Below are positions 10,480 through 18,395 of a stretch of DNA of 64,000 nt, piece by piece. The notes under the pieces were generated by a model. That model saw nothing but the letters and a program-made list of their open reading frames with translations. It searched no databases and was not told where the DNA came from. The stretch is from Streptococcus mitis SK564 (GTDB lineage: Bacteria; Bacillota; Bacilli; Lactobacillales; Streptococcaceae). Each line of letters opens with the position of its first letter. Within the stretch, counting starts at the first letter, position 1. The stretch lies in assembly GCF_000148525.1 (NCBI RefSeq), contig NZ_AEDU01000015.1, positions 24,436-88,435 on the forward strand, in the 5' to 3' direction. The translations under genes and the position numbers were made by a program.

Positions 10480-10830
10480 TCAAAGATTATCTAAGATACT
10501 CTCAAAAATGACCAACATCTTTTCTCGTTTATCAATAGGGAGCTGTTTAATCTTCATGTTGATTCTTTTGAGTGAAAGATTGTCACTCTTATCAGAGGTT
10601 GATTCAAGGCTATCAAAATTGAAAAATTCCTCTGGGGTCATTTCTAGGGCGTCAATCACTTTTTCAAGACTGTGAATGGTCAGATTCACATTTTGGTTTT
10701 CAAGTTGATTGATATACTTAAGCCCGAGTCCTGCTTGTTCCGAAAGTTCTTCCTGGCTCATTTTATTCTGTGTTCGAAAATATTTTACTTTTTGGGAAAT
10801 ATATTGTTGTAAATAGTTTTTAGTTGTCAT
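10480..10830 (-). CDS. XRE-family transcriptional regulator
   Basis: 116 aa. The helix-turn-helix lies at about residues 12-66 (KMSQEELSEQAGLGLKYINQ) and the C-terminal half is short, acidic to basic, and of unknown role. I start at ATG 10830; the longer frame begins with TTG and has no ribosome site. A perfect 12-bp inverted repeat spans its start codon and leader, which suggests autorepression. It is transcribed in the same direction as mleR but separated by 127 bases. Target genes other than itself are unknown; mleS is the nearest divergent candidate. Confidence 0.8.
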   Translation of the reverse strand: MTTKNYLQQYISQKVKYFRTQNKMSQEELSEQAGLGLKYINQLENQNVNLTIHSLEKVIDALEMTPEEFFNFDSLESTSDKSDNLSLKRINMKIKQLPIDKREKMLVIFESILDNL

Positions 10831-10859
10831 ATAAATAGAATACAAGTTTTATATGACAA
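10824..10859. promoter_or_regulatory. Probable operator of the XRE gene
   Basis: TTGTCATATAAA (10824-10835) and TTTATATGACAA (10848-10859) form a perfect 12-bp inverted repeat with a 12-base gap. The left arm contains the start codon of the XRE gene on the minus strand. Bound protein would block initiation or early elongation. Confidence 0.6.
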
Positions 10860-11020
10860 AAAAACACCTTAAAAAATACAAAGTATTACATAACATACCT
10901 ATATGATATTTATTTTAATTAGGATTGTCAATTTGTATGATTGGTTTATTTTACTCGAAACTTTTAGTAAAGAGAGATCATCGAGAGTTTGATGAGTTCA
11001 GAAATTTATAACATATGAGT

Positions 11021-11032
11021 ATACAATTGTAT
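11021..11032. promoter_or_regulatory. Palindrome upstream of mleS, possible MleR site
   Basis: ATACAATTGTAT is a perfect 12-bp palindrome about 49 bp upstream of the mleS -10, where a LysR activator would be expected to bind. Function is inferred from position only. Confidence 0.35.
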
Positions 11033-11071
11033 TATTTACACAACAACGTTTTACGAACAATTCGTTTCATG

Positions 11072-11080
11072 TGGTATAAT
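11072..11080 (+). promoter_or_regulatory. Extended -10 promoter of mleS
   Basis: TGGTATAAT with no clear -35, as expected of an activator-dependent promoter. It ends 23 bases before the mleS ATG. Confidence 0.65.
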
Positions 11081-11103
11081 ATAAGTAAAAAGGAGATTGC
11101 ACT

Positions 11104-12729
11104 ATGACTGCACATGATATTTTAAACAATCCTTTCCTCAATAAAGGTACTGCTTTTACCTTAGAGGAGCGAAAGGAACTAGGCCTTATTGGTTTACTGC
11201 CACCGTATGTTCAAACGATTGAAGAACAAGCGGCGCAAACTTATGCACAAATGCAAACTAAAGCCAATGATTTGGAAAAACGTCTTTTCCTAATGGAAAT
11301 TTTTAATACCAACCGGACTCTTTTCTATTACCTCTTTTCTCAACATTTGGAAGAATTCAATCCAATTGTATATGATCCAACCATTGCAGATACGATTGAA
11401 GGCTATAGTGATCTTTTTGTAGATCCCCAATATGCGGGATATCTTGATATTAATCATCCTGAAAATATTGAAGCTACTTTGAAAAACGCTGCCGGGGGTC
11501 GCGAGATTCGTCTCATTGTTGTAACAGATGCAGAAGGAATACTTGGAATTGGCGACTGGGGAACAAATGGTGTCGATATTTCTGTTGGGAAATTGATGGT
11601 CTATACGGCTGCTGCTGGAATCGATCCTTCGATGGTCCTTCCTTTAGTCATTGATGCAGGGACTAACCGTGAAGAACTTCGTAACAATCCTAATTACTTA
11701 GGAAATCGTCACGAACGGGTCCGCGGAGATCGTTACTACGACTTCATTGACCAATTTGTTCAAACAGCAGAACGTCTCTTTCCTAAACTCTACCTTCACT
11801 GGGAAGACTTCGGCCGCTTGAATGCTGCCAATATTCTTGAAAAATACCGGAAACAAATTCCGACCTTTAATGATGATATTCAAGGTACAGGAATCGTTAC
11901 CTTGGGTGGTATCTTTGGTTCGCTGGATATTAGTGGTGAAAAATTAACAGATCAAGTTTATCTCTGCTATGGTGGTGGTACTGCGGGTGCAGGAATTGCC
12001 TCTCGTGTTCTTCGTGAAATGGTAAGTGAAGGTCTTTCTGAAGAAGAAGCCTATAAACGTTTCTTTATGGTTGATAAACAAGGTCTTCTCTTTGATGACA
12101 TGGATGACTTGACACCAGAGCAAAAACCATTTGCTAAGAAACGTGCTGACTTTAGTAACGCAGATAAGTTGACTGACCTGCTTGAAGTAGTGAAGACTGT
12201 GAAGCCAACCATTCTTGTAGGAACTTCAACTCAGCCTAATACCTTCACTAAAGAAATAGTAGAAGCTATGTGTGAAAACACAGAACGTCCAATGATCTTC
12301 CCTTTGTCAAATCCAACTAAATTGGCAGAAGCTAGTGCCAAAGATTTGATTGAATGGTCAGATGGAAAAGCTTTTGTCGCAACAGGAATTCCTGCTGATA
12401 CGGTTTCTTATAAAGGTGTAGACTATGTGATTGGTCAAGCAAATAATGCCCTGATTTACCCAGGTCTTGGTCTAGGTATGCTGGCTTCTGAAGCAAGTCT
12501 TTTGACTGATGAAATGATTGGAGCAGCGGCGCATTCATTAAGTGGTATTGTCAATCCAGGCCAACCAGGAGCTCCTGTCTTGCCACCATTCAAGTATGTA
12601 GCAGATGTTTCTATTAAAGTGGCAGAAGCAGTTGCTAAAAAAGCACAAGAGCAAGGTCTTGCACGCGCTAAGGAAACAGATATGGCCAAAGCAGTTCGTG
12701 ATTTGAAGTGGTATCCAGAGTATAAATAA
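11104..12729 (+). CDS. mleS: Malolactic enzyme
   Basis: 541 aa, converting L-malate to L-lactate and CO2 with NAD and Mn as cofactors. The malic-enzyme N-terminal domain covers about residues 75-255. The metal-binding [10 protein letters not shown] and DDIQGTG stretches lie near 235-265, and the NAD-binding GGGTAGAG near 293-300. Malolactic enzymes and NAD malic enzymes are homologous; the MleR-like neighbour and the sequence style favour malolactic. No malate permease gene (mleP) follows, unlike the usual mleS-mleP pair. The ribosome site is AAGGAGA. Confidence 0.87.
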   Translation: MTAHDILNNPFLNKGTAFTLEERKELGLIGLLPPYVQTIEEQAAQTYAQMQTKANDLEKRLFLMEIFNTNRTLFYYLFSQHLEEFNPIVYDPTIADTIEGYSDLFVDPQYAGYLDINHPENIEATLKNAAGGREIRLIVVTDAEGILGIGDWGTNGVDISVGKLMVYTAAAGIDPSMVLPLVIDAGTNREELRNNPNYLGNRHERVRGDRYYDFIDQFVQTAERLFPKLYLHWEDFGRLNAANILEKYRKQIPTFNDDIQGTGIVTLGGIFGSLDISGEKLTDQVYLCYGGGTAGAGIASRVLREMVSEGLSEEEAYKRFFMVDKQGLLFDDMDDLTPEQKPFAKKRADFSNADKLTDLLEVVKTVKPTILVGTSTQPNTFTKEIVEAMCENTERPMIFPLSNPTKLAEASAKDLIEWSDGKAFVATGIPADTVSYKGVDYVIGQANNALIYPGLGLGMLASEASLLTDEMIGAAAHSLSGIVNPGQPGAPVLPPFKYVADVSIKVAEAVAKKAQEQGLARAKETDMAKAVRDLKWYPEYK

Positions 12730-12925
12730 TTCATTTCTGCTGCTTATCCTCGGGATACTTGGCTTATTTTGGATATGTTAGCAATCTACAGAGTTGGAAA
12801 AGTAAAGAGATTGTCGTATTGACTATTGGTTTTAAACAATATAAAATAACTGTCGATTTTTTGTCCGACTGCCAAGAGTCAGTTTAATACTATACTAAAA
12901 TCAAAACTCATTATATAATAGTGAT

Positions 12926-13054
12926 ATGAAATCAACCAAAGAAGAAATACAAGCCATCAAAACACTTTTAAAAGACTCTAGTACAACTAAATACCATAAA
13001 AGTCTTCAAATCGTTCTATTTTGTCTAATGGGCAAATCTTTGAAATTATCCTAA
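12926..13054 (+). pseudogene. Short remnant of a transposase-like gene
   Basis: A 42-codon frame starts with ATG after TATAAT and reads MKSTKEEIQAIKTLLKD, then a helix-turn-helix-like stretch ending in a stop just after 'LMGKSLKLS'. It looks like the N-terminus of an insertion-sequence transposase that loses frame at that point. I recall similar starts in streptococcal IS proteins but cannot name the family. The rest of 12730-13110 holds no gene I can support. Confidence 0.4.
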
Positions 13055-13113
13055 AAGAATTGAAAGCGACCTGAAAGAATTTTCAAAAAAATTTAAAAAA
13101 TTCTGAAATATTC

Positions 13114-13142
13114 TTGACAGCTAATGAAAAAGGTGGTAAGAT
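13114..13142 (+). promoter_or_regulatory. Promoter of the trpXYZ leader
   Basis: TTGACA (13114-13119), a 17-bp spacer, and TAAGAT (13137-13142). It is the closest match to consensus in this region and lies 400 bases before trpX. Confidence 0.8.
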
Positions 13143-13174
13143 AGGAAGCATCAAAAAAGAAAGCAGAAAAAGAA

Positions 13175-13234
13175 ATGAATAAGAGACAAGCTGTAACGAT
13201 GAATCAAAACTTTTACTTTAGCTACTTTAGATAG
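13175..13234 (+). CDS. Putative Phe/Tyr-rich leader peptide
   Basis: 19 codons, MNKRQAVTMNQ then FYFSYFR, followed by TAG. Six of the last eight codons contain three Phe, two Tyr, and one Ser between them, with Phe again before Arg. It lies in the transcript between a strong promoter and a terminator with an alternative antiterminator pairing, all in front of an aromatic-amino-acid-type ABC transporter. Stalling at Phe or Tyr codons would be the sensor. The ribosome site is weak (AGAAAG or GAAAAAGA), and an internal ATG at 13199 is an alternative start. Confidence 0.5.
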   Translation: MNKRQAVTMNQNFYFSYFR

Positions 13235-13406
13235 TGTTTGTAGACATGTCACCATGGATGCAAACAGTTCAAGCAATTTGTTTGTATCTATGTGGCTAAG
13301 ATTTTTGATTGTGGTCCATATAGATGAATATCTAAATGGACTAGCTAAGTTGTAACTTGTTAGATTATTTCGAGCATCCGTTTAGGTATTATCTAGGCGG
13401 TTTTTT
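13235..13406 (+). promoter_or_regulatory. Attenuator of trpXYZ: antiterminator and terminator
   Basis: Terminator: CCGTTTAG (13378-13385) pairs with CTAGGCGG (13393-13400), followed by TTTTTT. The same left arm can instead pair with CTAAATGG (13332-13339), allowing for G-U pairs, which would prevent the terminator. Upstream, TATCTATGTGG (13285-13295) pairs with CCATATAGATG (13316-13326), and a hairpin GTTTGT/GCAAAC with inner CATG/CATG begins just after the leader stop. No T-box motif (TGGNACCGCG) is present. Confidence 0.55.
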
Positions 13407-13410
13407 GTTT

Positions 13411-13516
13411 TATACTCTTCGAAAATCAAATTCAAACCACGTCAACGTCGCCTTGCCGTACTCAAGTACAGCCTGCGGCTAGTTTCCTAGTTTGCTCTTT
13501 GATTTTCATTGAGTAT
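13411..13516 (+). repeat. BOX element (A-C, no boxB)
   Basis: It starts TACTCTTCGAAAATC and ends TTGATTTTCATTGAGTA. It lies in the transcribed leader between the attenuator and trpX. Confidence 0.9.
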
Positions 13517-13542
13517 TATCTTTTCTGAGAAGGAGTTTCATT

Positions 13543-14520
13543 ATGAAAGTTGTTCGAAAATTACTAGCACCCCTCTTAGTAGTGGGGATCCTCTTGACCT
13601 CTCTGATTAGTTTGCATCAGTTGAAGGCAGATAAGAAAAAAGATGTATTTCGTATCGGTATTTCGCAGTTTATTACCCACCAGTCCTTAGACGCTACTAG
13701 AGAAGGGTTTGTGGATGAGCTGGCCAAACAAGGCTATGTTGAGGGGAAAAATATCGAGATTGATTTGCAAAATGCACAGGGTGAGCAAAGAAATCTAAAA
13801 ACCATTTCCCAGCAACTAGCAGAATCTAGTGATGTCGTTCTAGCTATCGCAACGCCTTCTGCTCAGAGCTTGGCCAATACAACACAAACGACGCCTGTTA
13901 TCTTTTCAGCGGTAACAGATCCTGTCAGTGCCAAGTTGGTTGAGTCAAGAGAACATCCTGGGGGCAATGTAACTGGGACAAGCGATCAGTCATCAGATGC
14001 CATTTCAACCCAAATCAATTTGATAAAGAAAGTGTTGCCAAAAGCTAAAACGATTGGAATTCTCTATACTCAGAGCGAGCCAAACTCAGTTGTCCAAAAG
14101 GATGAAGCTAAGCGACTTCTGGAAGAAAAAGGCTTTACCGTTGTTGAAAAAACAATCTTGGACAGTAACAACGTCAAGGCTGCTGCAGAAAGCTTGATGG
14201 CAGAGGTGGATATGGTTTTTGTTCCAACGGATAATATTATTTCATCCACCATGGAAACAGTTAAGCAGGTTTCTATTAAACACAAGGTTCCAGTATTTGG
14301 TGGTTCAACAGAAATGATTGCGGTTGGTGGCTTGTATAACTACGGAACCAATTATGAAGAATTGGGACGTCAGACAGCACGCATGTTGATTCGTGTCTTA
14401 AAAGGTGAGAAGCCAGAAAATATAGCAGTTGAGTTGCCTGAAAAGCTGGAATTGCATACCAATCAAGAAATGGCAGATGCATTGGGAATTGATATTAGTA
14501 AGTTAGAAGGCAAGGAATAA
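13543..14520 (+). CDS. trpX: ABC transporter substrate-binding protein, TrpX family
   Basis: 325 aa (ABC_sub_bind family, PF04392 type). An N-terminal hydrophobic segment (about residues 5-24) has no lipobox Cys, so it is a signal anchor or cleaved signal. Two alpha/beta lobes follow. The family is predicted to bind tryptophan or other aromatic amino acids in streptococci, mainly from regulatory context. Here the Phe/Tyr leader peptide points to phenylalanine or tyrosine as ligand or co-ligand, which is inference. First gene of a three-gene operon; trpY starts 11 bases after its stop. Confidence 0.8.
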   Translation: MKVVRKLLAPLLVVGILLTSLISLHQLKADKKKDVFRIGISQFITHQSLDATREGFVDELAKQGYVEGKNIEIDLQNAQGEQRNLKTISQQLAESSDVVLAIATPSAQSLANTTQTTPVIFSAVTDPVSAKLVESREHPGGNVTGTSDQSSDAISTQINLIKKVLPKAKTIGILYTQSEPNSVVQKDEAKRLLEEKGFTVVEKTILDSNNVKAAAESLMAEVDMVFVPTDNIISSTMETVKQVSIKHKVPVFGGSTEMIAVGGLYNYGTNYEELGRQTARMLIRVLKGEKPENIAVELPEKLELHTNQEMADALGIDISKLEGKE

Positions 14521-14531
14521 GGAGGTTTAAG

Positions 14532-15425
14532 ATGAATTTTGTATTATCTAGTTTATCAGAAGGTTTGCTATGGTCGATTATGGCTATTGGGGTCTACTTG
14601 ACTTTCCGTATTTTGGATATTGCGGATATGACTGCTGAAGGCGCCTTTCCACTGGGGGCGGCTGTCGTCGTATCTCAGATACAGGCAGGGACAAATCCTT
14701 GGATTGCAACCTTACTTGCTTTGCTGGCAGGTATGGTAGCAGGTCTAGTATCAGGCATGCTCCATACCAAGATGAAAATTCCAGCTCTCTTGACAGGTAT
14801 TGTGACCTTGACAGGGCTTTATTCAATCAATATTAAAATCATGGGAAGTGTGCCCAATCTTTCCTTGGGAGATTCTTCAACTGTCTTTAAACAGTTGGCT
14901 AGCTTGGGACTGACAAATGAAGAAGCTGTTTTCTTATTTAGTTCAGCCTGTCTCTTACTTGTTTGTTTGGTCTTGACTCTTTTGATGAAAACAGAGATTG
15001 GCTTGGTCTTGCGTTCGACTGGGGACAATATTCCGATGAGTGAGGCAAATGGGGTCAATGTAGACACCATGAAGATTGTTGGTTACATGATTTCAAACGG
15101 CTTGATTGCCCTATGTGGTTCCTTGTTTGCCCAGAATGATGGATTTTCGGATGTAACTTCTGGGACAGGAACTATCGTTGTTGGTTTGAGTGCAGTCATT
15201 ATTGCGGAAGTCTTGATTCACGACTTGACCATTGGAGGCCGCTTGTTATCCATCGGAATTGGTGCTATTGTATACCGTTTGATTATTTTAAATATCTATG
15301 AAATTCCAAATCTAGATCAAAACTTGGTACGTCTCTTTAATGCAATCTTGCTCGCCTTAGTGTTATTTGCACCAGAATTGCAAAAGAGATTAAAGATTCG
15401 TGGTCTGAAATTGAGAAATGAATAG
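14532..15425 (+). CDS. trpY: ABC transporter permease, TrpY family
   Basis: 297 aa with about eight hydrophobic segments, in the BPD_transp_2 (branched-chain type) family. It supplies the membrane channel for TrpX and TrpZ. The ribosome site GGAGG overlaps the end of the preceding intergenic stretch. trpZ begins 12 bases after its stop. Confidence 0.85.
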   Translation: MNFVLSSLSEGLLWSIMAIGVYLTFRILDIADMTAEGAFPLGAAVVVSQIQAGTNPWIATLLALLAGMVAGLVSGMLHTKMKIPALLTGIVTLTGLYSINIKIMGSVPNLSLGDSSTVFKQLASLGLTNEEAVFLFSSACLLLVCLVLTLLMKTEIGLVLRSTGDNIPMSEANGVNVDTMKIVGYMISNGLIALCGSLFAQNDGFSDVTSGTGTIVVGLSAVIIAEVLIHDLTIGGRLLSIGIGAIVYRLIILNIYEIPNLDQNLVRLFNAILLALVLFAPELQKRLKIRGLKLRNE

Positions 15426-15437
15426 GAGGAGAAAGTT

Positions 15438-16241
15438 ATGGCAAGTTTGTTAACACTTGAAAATATTCACAAAACATTTGAAGCAGGGACAGTCAATGAG
15501 AACCATGTCCTCAAAGGATTAGACTTAGAGGTTGAAGAGGGAGATTTTATCTCTGTAATTGGTGGAAATGGAGCAGGGAAATCCACTTTGATGAATATCT
15601 TGGCTGGTAATTTATCGGTGGATGAAGGGGACCTTCTACTGGCAGGCAAATCCATTAAAAATCTGAGTGTACGAAAGAGAGCTAAGGATATTGCCCGTGT
15701 TTTTCAAGATCCTAAGATGGGAACAGCTTCTCGTTTGACGATTGAGGAGAATATGGCTATTGCCTTGAGACGCGGTCAGAAGAGAGGGCTTGGTTGGGGT
15801 GTGAAGGAGAAGGATAGAATCCAGTTCCAAGAGGCCTTGAAGGAGTTGAATATTGGTCTTGAAAACCGCTTAAAAGTAGATACCCAATATCTCTCAGGAG
15901 GCCAAAGACAGGCCTTGACCCTAGTCATGGCAGCTTTGGTGAAACCTAAACTTTTGCTTTTGGATGAACATACTGCGGCACTTGACCCGAAAACGAGTCA
16001 AATGGTGATGGATTTGACGCAAAAGATTGTGGAACACCATCAGTTGACGACTTTGATGATTACCCATGATATGAACCATGCGATTGAGTACGGCAATCGT
16101 CTCATTATGCTCTATCAGGGTAAGATAGTGGTGGATGTCAAGGGAGAGGAGAAAAAGCATCTGACAGTTGAAGACCTTATGCATCTCTTCCAGAAAAATA
16201 GTGGCCAAAGTCTAGTTAGTGATGAATTAGTTTTGGGATAA
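15438..16241 (+). CDS. trpZ: ABC transporter ATPase, TrpZ family
   Basis: 267 aa. Walker A GGNGAGKST is near residues 41-49, the signature LSGGQRQ is near 155, and Walker B LLLLDEHTAALD has His where most ATPases have Pro, a feature of this transporter family. The H-loop is ITHD. Last gene of trpXYZ, followed by a terminator. Confidence 0.85.
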   Translation: MASLLTLENIHKTFEAGTVNENHVLKGLDLEVEEGDFISVIGGNGAGKSTLMNILAGNLSVDEGDLLLAGKSIKNLSVRKRAKDIARVFQDPKMGTASRLTIEENMAIALRRGQKRGLGWGVKEKDRIQFQEALKELNIGLENRLKVDTQYLSGGQRQALTLVMAALVKPKLLLLDEHTAALDPKTSQMVMDLTQKIVEHHQLTTLMITHDMNHAIEYGNRLIMLYQGKIVVDVKGEEKKHLTVEDLMHLFQKNSGQSLVSDELVLG

Positions 16242-16246
16242 AGAAA

Positions 16247-16277
16247 AAAGCTGAGATCTAGTGTCTCAGTCTTTTAT
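16247..16277 (+). terminator. Terminator of trpXYZ
   Basis: CTGAGA and TCTCAG form a short stem with extra flanking pairs, followed by CTTTTATTT. Confidence 0.65.
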
Positions 16278-16313
16278 TTCTTACGCTTTGCAAAATCTAC
16301 AAAGTGAAATTCA

Positions 16314-16898
16314 CGTGGGACACCTTATATCTATATGGGTGAGGAAATCGGGATGATTGACCCAGACTATGATTCGATGACTGATTATGTGGATGTCGAA
16401 TCGCTCAATGCTTATCAAATGCTCTTAAAAGAAGGAAAAAGTCAGGAAGAAGCCTTCCAGATTATTCAAGCTAAGTCGCGTGATAATTCACGAATTCCCA
16501 TGCAGTGGGATTCTTCGGAAAATGCAGGCTTCACAGTAGGGCCACCTTGGCTCAAGGCAGGAAAATCCTACCCTCACATCAATGTAGAAAATGAAATCCA
16601 AGGTACGATTTTCACCTTCTACCAAGACTTGATTCGACTTCGTAAAGAAATGCCTATCATATCAGAAGGGAGTTACAAACCAGCCTTTGAAGATAGCAAA
16701 CAAGTCTATGCTTTTGAACGTCAGTATGAGGCTGAACAGTTACTAGTCCTCAATAATTTTTATGCCTCAGAAGTGGAAATCGATTTATCAGTAGCCTACC
16801 AAAATGGACAGATTTTGCTTTCAAACTATGAAGATGCAGAAGTGTCTGAAAAAATTCTGCTCAAACCTTATCAAACACTGGCTATCTATGTAAATTAA
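16314..16898 (+). pseudogene. treC: 3' remnant of trehalose-6-phosphate hydrolase treC
   Basis: The open frame carries only the last ~190 residues of a GH13 glycosidase. Homology begins abruptly at GTPYIYMGEEIG (from 16317), a conserved strand-7 region; catalytic residues upstream are absent. Residues IPMQWD and the C-terminal beta domain follow intact. Directly before the junction there is no coding match and no start. From memory, pneumococcus has treR-treP-treC here between amiF and yneF, so this is the stump left after the rest was deleted or replaced. The ATG at 16335 is probably not used. A related 1,6-alpha-glucosidase is a possible alternative. Confidence 0.78.
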
Positions 16899-17010
16899 TA
16901 CTCTTCGAAAATCTCTTCAAACCGTGTCAGCTCTATCTGTAATCTCAAAACAGTGTTTTGAGTAGCCTGCGGCTAGCTTCCTAGTTTGCTCTTTGATTTT
17001 CATTGAGTGT
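16898..17010 (+). repeat. BOX element (A-B-C like, degenerate)
   Basis: Starts TACTCTTCGAAAATC, contains CTCAAAACAGTGTTTTGAG, ends TTGATTTTCATTGAGT. It abuts the stop of the treC remnant and resembles the 9305 copy more than the A-C copies. Confidence 0.88.
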
Positions 17011-17014
17011 AAAC

Positions 17015-17057
17015 TCAGTAAGGAGCCCTCTTTCGCAGAAAAGCAGGGTTCTTTTTG
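17015..17057 (+). terminator. Terminator-like hairpin before yneF
   Basis: GGAGCCCT pairs with AGGGTTCT across a long loop, followed by TTTTT. Confidence 0.5.
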
Positions 17058-17110
17058 CTGTTTATTCCCTCCCTGAAAGCGTAAAACAAACTAGTCAGGG
17101 TGGCTAGTTT

Positions 17111-17119
17111 GTGGTATAA
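17111..17119 (+). promoter_or_regulatory. Extended -10 promoter of yneF
   Basis: TGGTATAAT, 31 bases before the yneF ATG. Confidence 0.6.
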
Positions 17120-17150
17120 TGAAAGAGACTCAAAAAGAAACAGGAGAAAA

Positions 17151-17402
17151 ATGATGGATTTACTTTTAGCAATTGTATTGATTGTGTTAGCTTTTCTAGG
17201 AGGAGCTCTTGGAGGAATGTACTTGGTTCGTAAGCAAATTGAAAAAGAATTCGCTGACAACCCACGTTTGAATGCTGAAGCAGTTCGTACTCTTTTGAGT
17301 GCAAATGGTCAAAAACCAAGCGAAGCCAAGGTACAACAAGTTTACCACCAAATCATCCGCCAACAAAAGGCAGCCCTTGCTAACAATAAAAAGAAAAAAT
17401 AA
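17151..17402 (+). CDS. YneF family small membrane protein (UPF0154)
   Basis: 83 aa. One N-terminal transmembrane helix (about residues 3-24, with a GGALGG small-residue face) is followed by a charged cytoplasmic part ending in a Lys-rich tail. The conserved '[20 protein letters not shown]' region is diagnostic of UPF0154. Function is unknown. I start at ATG 17151 after CAGGAG; a second ATG follows directly at 17154. Confidence 0.88.
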
Positions 17403-17408
17403 ATAAGG

Positions 17409-17438
17409 AAAAGTCTGGGATGAAAGTTCCAGACTTCT
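17409..17438 (+). terminator. Terminator after yneF
   Basis: AAGTCTGG pairs with CCAGACTT around a ten-base loop; the T tail is weak (CTC ACT). The remaining ~160 bases to murI hold nothing I can assign. Confidence 0.55.
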
Positions 17439-17600
17439 CACTATGTTGGTTATGTTTAGGGATGAGACTTTTTCCTTGCATTCTATTGATATTTGATTAT
17501 GATTAAGAGAGATAGTTATTGATTAGGCTGTCATTCGGTTCATAAGGATCAATAATCATAATGAACTATCAATCAGAAAAAAGACTAGAAAGAAGACTGT

Positions 17601-18395
17601 ATGGATAATCGACCGATTGGTTTTTTGGATTCAGGTGTCGGGGGCTTGACCGTTGTGCGCGAGCTCATGCGCCAGCTTCCCCATGAAGAAATCGTCTATA
17701 TTGGAGATTCGGCACGGGCGCCCTATGGTCCCCGTCCTGCTGAGCAAATTCGTGAATATACTTGGCAGTTGGTCAACTTTCTCTTGACCAAGGATGTCAA
17801 AATGATTGTCATTGCTTGTAATACTGCGACTGCGGTCGTCTGGGAAGAAATCAAGGCTCAACTAGACATTCCTGTCTTGGGTGTGATTTTACCAGGAGCT
17901 TCGGCAGCCATCAAGTCTAGCCAAGGTGGGAAAATCGGGGTCATTGGAACGCCCATGACGGTACAATCAGACATTTATCGTCAGAAAATTCATGATCTGG
18001 ATCCAGACTTACAGGTGGAGAGTTTGGCCTGTCCCAAGTTTGCCCCCTTGGTGGAGTCTGGTGCCCTGTCAACCAGTGTCACCAAGAAAGTAGTCTATGA
18101 GACCCTGCGTCCCTTGGTTGGAAAGGTGGATAGCCTGATTTTGGGTTGCACCCATTATCCACTGCTCAGACCTATTATTCAAAATGTCATGGGACCAAAA
18201 GTTCAGCTCATCGATAGTGGAGCAGAGTGCGTACGGGATATCTCAGTCTTACTTAATTATTTTGAAATCAATCGTGGTCGCGATGCCGGACCACTCCATC
18301 ACCGTTTTTACACAACAGCCAGCAGCCAAAGTTTTGCACAAATTGGTGAAGAATGGCTGGAAAAAGAGATTTATGTGGAGCATGTAGAATTATGA
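17601..18395 (+). CDS. murI: Glutamate racemase
   Basis: 264 aa, converting L- to D-glutamate for peptidoglycan. Both catalytic Cys motifs are present: IACNTATA (about residues 71-78) and LGCTHYPL (about 183-190). The N-terminal DSGVGGLTV motif is intact. It is the first gene of a chain of overlapping genes running to yidD: its stop overlaps the next ATG (ATGA). Confidence 0.96.
   Translation: MDNRPIGFLDSGVGGLTVVRELMRQLPHEEIVYIGDSARAPYGPRPAEQIREYTWQLVNFLLTKDVKMIVIACNTATAVVWEEIKAQLDIPVLGVILPGASAAIKSSQGGKIGVIGTPMTVQSDIYRQKIHDLDPDLQVESLACPKFAPLVESGALSTSVTKKVVYETLRPLVGKVDSLILGCTHYPLLRPIIQNVMGPKVQLIDSGAECVRDISVLLNYFEINRGRDAGPLHHRFYTTASSQSFAQIGEEWLEKEIYVEHVEL

Noticed and set aside
10466..10675. 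Plus-strand frame opposite the XRE gene
   Set aside because: No ribosome site, and it is fully antisense to a helix-turn-helix gene with clear family features.
13243..13300. Possible second leader peptide (starting MSPWM) with one Trp codon
   Set aside because: No ribosome site, a single Trp, and it lies in the stem regions that follow the Phe/Tyr leader. The first frame is better placed.
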